Source: Candidatus Saccharimonadales bacterium (GTDB lineage: Bacteria; Patescibacteriota; Saccharimonadia; Saccharimonadales; UBA4665). From it: a stretch of 64,000 nt of DNA. The DNA lies in contig DASVRW010000002.1 in NCBI GenBank assembly GCA_036388415.1, positions 248,001 through 312,000 on the forward strand, given 5' to 3'. Every line of letters begins with the position of its first letter. Within the stretch, counting starts at the first letter, position 1. This document shows, piece after piece, positions 59,676-64,000 of this stretch. The position numbers and the translations under genes are program-made. The notes under the pieces are model-generated. The model had not been told where the DNA came from, did not search any database, and saw only the letters and a program-made list of their open reading frames with translations.

Positions 59676-59709
59676 TGCAAAACCCGTAGATTTCTCCACG
59701 GGTTTTGCA
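59676..59709 (-). terminator. Hairpin after rpsI
   Basis: A perfect 12-bp stem (59676-59687 with 59698-59709; core CAAAACCCGT/ACGGGTTTTG) 14 nt after the rpsI stop on the minus strand. It closes the infA-to-rpsI ribosomal operon. Confidence 0.8.
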
Positions 59710-59723
59710 AGCGATAGGTTATA

Positions 59724-60128
59724 TTAACGCTTGGTAAACTGACGCTGTTTGCGAGCGCCTTTGAGTCCAAATTTCTTGCGTTCTTTCTCGCGTGAGTCAC
59801 GACCGAGAAGATCAGCACGCTTCAAAGTTGTTTTGAGATTTTCGTCCATAACTGTCAAAGCTTTCGCAATGCCGAGACGAATGGCTTCGATCTGGCCATC
59901 GTGACCGCCACCACTCACATGAGCGGTGATAGTGTAGGTATTCTCAGTTCCCAAAACAGTAAACGGCTGGTTTAATTTTGCGAGTAAATACTTACTGTCG
60001 GCAAAATATTCTTCGGCAGATTTTTCGTTGACGTGGATAGTCCCTGTACCTTTGCTAATACGTACACGGGCCGTCGCGCTTTTGCGCCGGCCGAGAGCGT
60101 AGAAATAGTTATCAGTTTTATCAGCCAT
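59724..60128 (-). CDS. rpsI: 30S ribosomal protein S9
   Basis: A 134-residue uS9. ALGRRKSATARVRISKGTG, HVSGGGHDGQIEAIRLGIAK and the C-terminal RKKFGLKGARKQRQFTKR are all canonical. The basic tail ending in KR reaches the P-site tRNA. It follows rplM after 1 nt. Confidence 0.97.
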   Translation of the reverse strand: MADKTDNYFYALGRRKSATARVRISKGTGTIHVNEKSAEEYFADSKYLLAKLNQPFTVLGTENTYTITAHVSGGGHDGQIEAIRLGIAKALTVMDENLKTTLKRADLLGRDSREKERKKFGLKGARKQRQFTKR

Positions 60129-60129
60129 C

Positions 60130-60630
60130 TTATTTCTCCTCTACTTTCGTTGCACGTGACGCACGGGCTTTTGGTGCGCGGTCGGCTGCCCGGACAGACA
60201 CTGATACTGGCTTTTGCGCCTCGTGTTTGTGTTCTGCACCCTCATATACTTTGAGGCGGGCTAACCGATCGTCACGTAGTTTGTTAACCGGCAACATGCC
60301 ACGGACGGCGTGCATGATTGCGTGAGTCGGATCTTTTTCCATTTGTTCCGCAAAGGTGCGCTGTTTGATACCGCCTGGGAATCCACTGTGACGGTAGTAA
60401 ATCTTGTCGGTAGTTTTTTTGCCTGTTACGACTGTGTCTTTGGCATTAATGATTATGACAAAATCACCACAGTCAATATGGCTGGTAAACATCGGCTTTT
60501 CTTTGCCTGTCAGCAAAGTAGCAACGCGGGCAGCGACACGGCCAAGCGGTGCTTCAGAAGCGTCGACGATATACCAGGCGCGAGTTACGTCACCTGGTTT
60601 GGCGCTATAAGTTGTATTATGTATTTTCAT
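60130..60630 (-). CDS. rplM: 50S ribosomal protein L13
   Basis: A 166-residue uL13. DVTRAWYIVDASEAPLGRVA, GDFVIIINAKDTVVTGKK and HAVRGMLPVNKLRDDRLARL are family motifs. The protein continues about 25 residues past the usual end with a basic, alanine-rich tail (KPVSVSVRAADRAPKARASR). Its ATG shares one base with the rplQ stop (TAATG). Confidence 0.96.
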   Translation of the reverse strand: MKIHNTTYSAKPGDVTRAWYIVDASEAPLGRVAARVATLLTGKEKPMFTSHIDCGDFVIIINAKDTVVTGKKTTDKIYYRHSGFPGGIKQRTFAEQMEKDPTHAIMHAVRGMLPVNKLRDDRLARLKVYEGAEHKHEAQKPVSVSVRAADRAPKARASRATKVEEK

Positions 60631-61100
60631 TATGCTTTCTCCTCCGTGCTGGCGGCGGCTTTTGATTTTGCCGTTCCTGCCGGCTTAGCTGCAGGCTTTG
60701 GAGTTGCCGGTACGGCAGCTTTGGCGACTGGAGCTTCCTGCAGATCGTCTACGAAGCTGACGCGTGCCAGCTGAGCGTTGTCACCACGGCGCGTGCGGGT
60801 TTTTACTATTCGCAGGTGGCCGCTGTTCCGTCCAGCAAGCTTTGGTGCGATTTCATCAACTAGCTTGTGGGCACTGGCGATGGTCTGCAGCTTGGCAATG
60901 ATCTGACGGCGGTTATGTAAGTCACCTTTTTTAGCTTTCGTGATCAATTTTTCAATGTAGGGCACGATTTCCTTGGCTTTTGGCAAAGTAGTTTCGATTG
61001 TTTCATACTTCACGAGGCTATCAGCGAGACCCTTTACAAGAGCCCGGCGTTGATCGCGTTCGCGGTTGAATTTCTTTCCTTTATATCCGTGTCTGTGCAT
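60630..61100 (-). CDS. rplQ: 50S ribosomal protein L17
   Basis: A 156-residue bL17. MHRHGYKGKKFNRERDQRRA, TTLPKAKEIVPYIEKLITKA and the C-terminal NAQLARVSFVD are canonical. A 40-residue tail rich in A, P and K (AAVPATPKPAAKPAGTAKSK) follows the normal end. It lies 9 nt after rpoA. Confidence 0.96.
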   Translation of the reverse strand: MHRHGYKGKKFNRERDQRRALVKGLADSLVKYETIETTLPKAKEIVPYIEKLITKAKKGDLHNRRQIIAKLQTIASAHKLVDEIAPKLAGRNSGHLRIVKTRTRRGDNAQLARVSFVDDLQEAPVAKAAVPATPKPAAKPAGTAKSKAAASTEEKA

Positions 61101-61109
61101 AATTAATTC

Positions 61110-62060
61110 CTACAGTTCCAGTTCCGCTAGCTTGTCTTTGACTTCGTCGAGCGCTTTACTGCCAAAACCTTTAAGGTCGCGTAGTTCAGCGTCATTTAAA
61201 GAAAAGAGATCTTTGATAGTGTGAATGTCGTTGTTGATCAGTGCATTGGTAGTGCGGGCAGATAAATTCAAATCTTCAATTGATGTATTCAGTGCGCCTG
61301 GCTCGTCACCACTGACTTCTTCTGACGGCTGTACGCTTGAAGTTGTGCTGTGTGATGACTCAGCAACAGCGACTCGAGTAGTACCGGCTAGAGCTGTGTA
61401 CTGGTTCACAAGGATGGCTGCAGCCTCTTCAAAGGCATCACGAGCACTGATAGATCCATCAGTTTCTATAGTTAGGAGTAGTTTATCGAGATCGGTAACT
61501 TGACCAACGCGGGTGTTTTCGACTTTGTAGCGTACTCGAAGAACTGGCGTGAAGACCGCATCAAGCGCGATGGTGTCACCGGCTTTACGGGCAGTGCCTT
61601 CTTCGATGGTGCGGTAGCCGCGTCCGACTTCAACAGTTAGATCCATCGTGAAGTTTGCTGTATCGTCATCAATTGTTGCGATGACGTGGTCAGGATTGAC
61701 GACTTCAACGTCCGCATTTGTCTGAATGTCTTTTGCAGTAACATTTCCCTTGCCTTTTTTGACAATACGCAGGTTTTGCACATCGTCACCGTAGACTCGG
61801 AAGCGGATACCTTTGAGGTTTAACATGATGTCAACGACGTCGTCTTTGACGCCAGGAACAGTTGTAAATTCGTGCGTTGCACCTTCAATTTTGAAGCTGG
61901 TAACAGCAGCGCCAGAAATACTGGAGAGTAATACTCTGCGCAGGGAATTGCCGAGCGTCATGCCGTAGCCGCTGTGCAGGGGCTCAATTGTAAATGTTGA
62001 GCTTGAAACGGTATGATCATCGACTGCGACGAGACCCGGTGTGTGAATGTGATTTGCCAT
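61110..62060 (-). CDS. rpoA: RNA polymerase alpha subunit
   Basis: A 316-residue alpha subunit. The N-terminal assembly domain has FTIEPLHSGYGMTLGNSLRR and VLLSSISGAAVTSFKIEG, and the C-terminal domain has LNLSARTTNALINNDIHTIK and GFGSKALDEVKDKL. A T/S-rich linker joins them. The protein is complete. It follows rpsD in the normal alpha-operon order. Confidence 0.97.
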   Translation of the reverse strand: MANHIHTPGLVAVDDHTVSSSTFTIEPLHSGYGMTLGNSLRRVLLSSISGAAVTSFKIEGATHEFTTVPGVKDDVVDIMLNLKGIRFRVYGDDVQNLRIVKKGKGNVTAKDIQTNADVEVVNPDHVIATIDDDTANFTMDLTVEVGRGYRTIEEGTARKAGDTIALDAVFTPVLRVRYKVENTRVGQVTDLDKLLLTIETDGSISARDAFEEAAAILVNQYTALAGTTRVAVAESSHSTTSSVQPSEEVSGDEPGALNTSIEDLNLSARTTNALINNDIHTIKDLFSLNDAELRDLKGFGSKALDEVKDKLAELEL

Positions 62061-62078
62061 TGTACTAGCGTCCTTCCC

Positions 62079-62699
62079 TTAACGTGAGTAGTATTCTACG
62101 ATTAGTTGTTCATTGATATCTGGTTCAGCATCGTCGCGGACTGGAAGGCCCGTTACTTTGACTTCAAATTTCTTGCGGTTAGCGGTAATCCATTCAGGCG
62201 TCGATGGTGGAACTGGACTAACTTCATCAAGCCGCTTGAAATATTCAGTTTGCTTGCTGTGGTCACGAAGTGTCAGTGTATCACCGGCTTTCATGCGGAT
62301 TGATGGAATATCAACGCGGGTGCCATTCAGTAGGAAGTGTCCGTGTGTAACGAGCTGCCTGGCTGCGCGGCGGCTTGGTGCAAAACCTGAACGGTATATG
62401 ACGTTGTCGGCACGTCGCTCAAGCAACTGTAATAGTACAGCGCCGGATTGACCTTGTGAGCGGCTAGCTTCCTTCATGAGATTGCTAAACTGCTTTTCAA
62501 GCAGTCCATACAGGCGCTTGACCTTTTGTTTCTCACGGAGCTGCAAGAGGTATTGGCTGCCTTTGCCACCGCGGAAGCGGCCATTGGCTGCCTGACCGGG
62601 AGGTGTAGAGCGCTTGACAAGTGCTTTGTGAGCTTTTGGGTGAAGGGCATAGCCTTCACGCCGGCTCATCTTTACGATTGATCCTGTATCACGTGCCAT
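62079..62699 (-). CDS. rpsD: 30S ribosomal protein S4, zinc-free form
   Basis: A 206-residue uS4. SQYLLQLREKQKVKRLYGLL then the S4 RNA-binding domain (RRADNVIYRSGFAPSRRAAR, QLVTHGHFLLNG) are canonical. The N-terminal zinc-ribbon cysteines of the C-plus form are lacking; the region reads VKMSRREGYALHPKAHKALV. It is a primary 16S rRNA binder and in many bacteria represses its own operon. Confidence 0.96.
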   Translation of the reverse strand: MARDTGSIVKMSRREGYALHPKAHKALVKRSTPPGQAANGRFRGGKGSQYLLQLREKQKVKRLYGLLEKQFSNLMKEASRSQGQSGAVLLQLLERRADNVIYRSGFAPSRRAARQLVTHGHFLLNGTRVDIPSIRMKAGDTLTLRDHSKQTEYFKRLDEVSPVPPSTPEWITANRKKFEVKVTGLPVRDDAEPDINEQLIVEYYSR

Positions 62700-62700
62700 G

Positions 62701-63123
62701 TTAGATTCTCCTCGCCTTCTTAGGTCGAACGCCGCCGTGCGGTACGCCAGTCACGTCTTTGATGCTTTCAACGGCTATGTCCATGCCTGCAAGCACGCGG
62801 ACGGCTGCATCACGGCCGAGACCGACGCCTTTGATGAAAACGTCTGCACGCGAGAAGCCGTACTGTTGCTTGGCGGCTTGAGCGGCTCGTTCAGCAGCAA
62901 CCTGTGCGGCGTATGCTGTTCCCTTTTTAGAGCCACGGAAACCACAAGCCCCAGCGCTTGAAGCCGTCAAAACTCCGCCGCGCGGATCGCTGAACGTTAC
63001 AATTGTATTATTGAATGTTGCAAGCACGTGAACTTGACCTTGGGGAACGCTTCGCTTAGCCTTCTTCTTGGCTGTTGTCTTTGCGCCAGTTTTTGCTGAT
63101 GGTTTAGTAGTTGCTTCTGCCAT
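62701..63123 (-). CDS. rpsK: 30S ribosomal protein S11
   Basis: A 140-residue uS11. GQVHVLATFNNTIVTFSDPR, AVRVLAGMDIAVESIKDVTG and the terminal PHGGVRPKKARRI are canonical. The first 25 residues form an A/K/T-rich tail. It ends 1 nt before rpsD on the minus strand. Confidence 0.97.
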   Translation of the reverse strand: MAEATTKPSAKTGAKTTAKKKAKRSVPQGQVHVLATFNNTIVTFSDPRGGVLTASSAGACGFRGSKKGTAYAAQVAAERAAQAAKQQYGFSRADVFIKGVGLGRDAAVRVLAGMDIAVESIKDVTGVPHGGVRPKKARRI

Positions 63124-63132
63124 ATGGATATC

Positions 63133-63519
63133 CTACGTCTTAGACGCGACTTTCTTAGCCGTGCCACCGACAGTTAATTTGCGACCACGACGGGTTCTGG
63201 CGTTTGTCTTTGTGCGCTGGCCGCGACTTGGCAGGTTTGCCTTGTGGCGAAGCCCGCGGTACGAATTGATTTCTTTGAGTCGTTTTATGTTGCCCGCAAC
63301 AATACGCTGCAGCTCGCCTTCGACTGTGTAATCATTGTTGATAATTTCTTGAATGCGGCCTATTTCAGCATCAGTCAAGTCTTTGACCCGGACAGTCGGC
63401 TCAACTTTGGCGCCATTTAAAATGTCATAACTAGATTTTTGACCAATACCATGGACGTACGTTAACGCAATCCAGGTCTGCTTTTCATTTGGAATGGTAA
63501 CTCCAGATATTCGCGCCAT
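63133..63519 (-). CDS. rpsM: 30S ribosomal protein S13
   Basis: A 128-residue uS13. MARISGVTIPNEKQTWIALT, YVHGIGQKSSYDIL and INSYRGLRHKANLPSRGQRT are canonical. The basic C-terminal tail reaches the A- and P-site tRNAs. It starts 2 nt after rpmJ. Confidence 0.97.
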   Translation of the reverse strand: MARISGVTIPNEKQTWIALTYVHGIGQKSSYDILNGAKVEPTVRVKDLTDAEIGRIQEIINNDYTVEGELQRIVAGNIKRLKEINSYRGLRHKANLPSRGQRTKTNARTRRGRKLTVGGTAKKVASKT

Positions 63520-63521
63520 AG

Positions 63522-63638
63522 TTAACCCTGCCTCTGCTTATGCTTAGGTTTCATTTTGTTGATAACGTATAGTCTGCCCTTGCGACGGACGATTTTGTCA
63601 TCTGGACTGATCTTCTTGACACTTGCACGTACTTTCAT
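63522..63638 (-). CDS. rpmJ: 50S ribosomal protein L36, cysteine-free
   Basis: A 38-residue bL36. It begins [10 protein letters not shown] and ends KPKHKQRQG, both canonical. The four zinc ligands of the common form are all replaced: the middle reads [18 protein letters not shown] with no cysteine. AAAGGCA stands upstream. The gene follows infA at a distance filled by a large inverted repeat. Confidence 0.93.
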   Translation of the reverse strand: MKVRASVKKISPDDKIVRRKGRLYVINKMKPKHKQRQG

Positions 63639-63697
63639 ACGGATCATTGCCTTTCTTTATGTGGTAATGACACACTGCTTATAGTTTGTAAATATAA

Positions 63698-63806
63698 CCT
63701 GAACCGTTCAGGACAGTGCAGTTTGGAACGATTCGCGAAGCCCGTAAGCGAGCCGTACTTCCGTACGGTGAGTGCGGACTGGAACGAATCGACCAAAATG
63801 TGCTGT
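63698..63806. repeat. Large nested inverted repeat between infA and rpmJ
   Basis: Outer arms of about 22 nt (63713-63735 and 63785-63806) pair with few mismatches; their inner ends are CGATTCG and CGAATCG. Inside lies a perfect CCGTAC/GTACGG hairpin (63753-63768). Beside it stands a separate CCTGAAC/GTTCAGG palindrome (63698-63712). The element fills most of the 178-nt infA-rpmJ gap. It could be an r-protein autoregulation site, an RNA-processing site or a REP-like element; none is proven. Confidence 0.7.
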
Positions 63807-63816
63807 AATGAAAGGT

Positions 63817-64000
63817 TCAGGATTTGCGATAGGTGATTCTGCCCTTAGTAAGATCATAAGGGGTCAACTCGACCGTCACGCTGTCACCGGGTACGATACG
63901 GATGAAGTGTTTCCGCATTTTCCCAGCAACATGAGCTATAATTCTATGGCCATTTTCGAGCTCTACAATAAATTGAGTCCCTGGAAGAGGCTCAATTATC
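63817..64000 (-). CDS. infA: Translation initiation factor IF-1 (partial)
   Basis: The 3' part of infA; the 5' end lies beyond the window. The visible 60 residues show the OB fold with [40 protein letters not shown] and the C-terminal [15 protein letters not shown]-1 blocks the ribosomal A site during initiation. Its place before rpmJ is normal. Confidence 0.93.
   Translation of the reverse strand, partial: IIEPLPGTQFIVELENGHRIIAHVAGKMRKHFIRIVPGDSVTVELTPYDLTKGRITYRKS

Overview
The window looks like a chromosomal segment of a Candidate Phyla Radiation bacterium, most probably a member of Candidatus Saccharibacteria (TM7). The inference rests on several things. Gene spacing is compact, with many 1 to 8 nt start/stop overlaps. 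Ribosomal proteins L36, L33 and S4 are cysteine-free, and the zinc modules of RecR and DnaX are missing. L1, SecE, L13 and L17 carry low-complexity extensions. ThyX is a long, apparently duplicated form. The locus for sugar polymers is large. No database search was possible, so the taxonomic label is an inference.

Layout. 1-1.98 kb: an AT-rich accessory patch of four small minus-strand genes, each followed by a copy of the same 30-bp repeat, bordered by tRNA-Gln(TTG), with a decayed copy of the tRNA 3' end inside it. 2-7.3 kb: VanY-type carboxypeptidase, alpha/beta hydrolase, two GT4 glycosyltransferases and an AI-2E family membrane protein. 7.4-15.3 kb: cysS, a DHH phosphoesterase, recR, ybaB, a membrane glycosyltransferase-like protein, dnaB and dnaX. 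15.4-30.4 kb: the usual secE-nusG-rplK-rplA-rplJ-rplL block, split between rplA and rplJ by about 10 kb carrying nucleotide genes (a second thymidylate kinase, dcd, a thymidylate kinase-ThyX fusion) and an ilvB-ilvN-ilvA-M20 peptidase operon that is unusual for this phylum. 30.5-34.8 kb: a GT2 membrane enzyme, a histidine kinase, a YgjP/DUF45 peptidase and a P-loop kinase, then tRNA-Trp. 35.1-45.2 kb: one overlapping operon for a surface glycan (DUF1616-like protein, GT2, GT4, GT2, GT2, a GT2-DUF2206-like fusion, GT4, Wzx flippase). Its second half, together with the following convergent GT2 and glycoside hydrolase genes up to about 47.4 kb, is strikingly AT-rich. 47.7-53.8 kb: a CPBP protease pair and a glycogen/alpha-glucan operon (GT4/GT5-like, GH57, GH15). 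53.9-59.3 kb: rpmG, a pseudopilin with a PKD-like domain, three tRNAs, a TPR protein, holB, an rlu pseudouridine synthase and trpS. 59.5-64 kb: a tiny leaderless gene, then rpsI, rplM, rplQ, rpoA, rpsD, rpsK, rpsM, rpmJ and the 3' part of infA, which runs off the window.

How it fits together. Most of the window is housekeeping: replication, translation and dTMP supply for a small genome. To this are added a cell-envelope glycan locus and an alpha-glucan storage or breakdown operon. Many genes have a -10 hexamer only 6 to 8 nt before the start codon, which points to widespread leaderless transcription. Two very short units with promoter, 27 to 30 codon reading frame and terminator (22.75-22.93 kb and 59.47-59.64 kb) follow the same design. 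The most unusual elements are the repeat-punctuated small-gene array beside tRNA-Gln, these two micro-transcripts, the incomplete branched-chain amino acid operon with a candidate leader peptide, the thymidylate kinase-ThyX fusion, and the AT-rich glycan block with its GT2-DUF2206-like protein.
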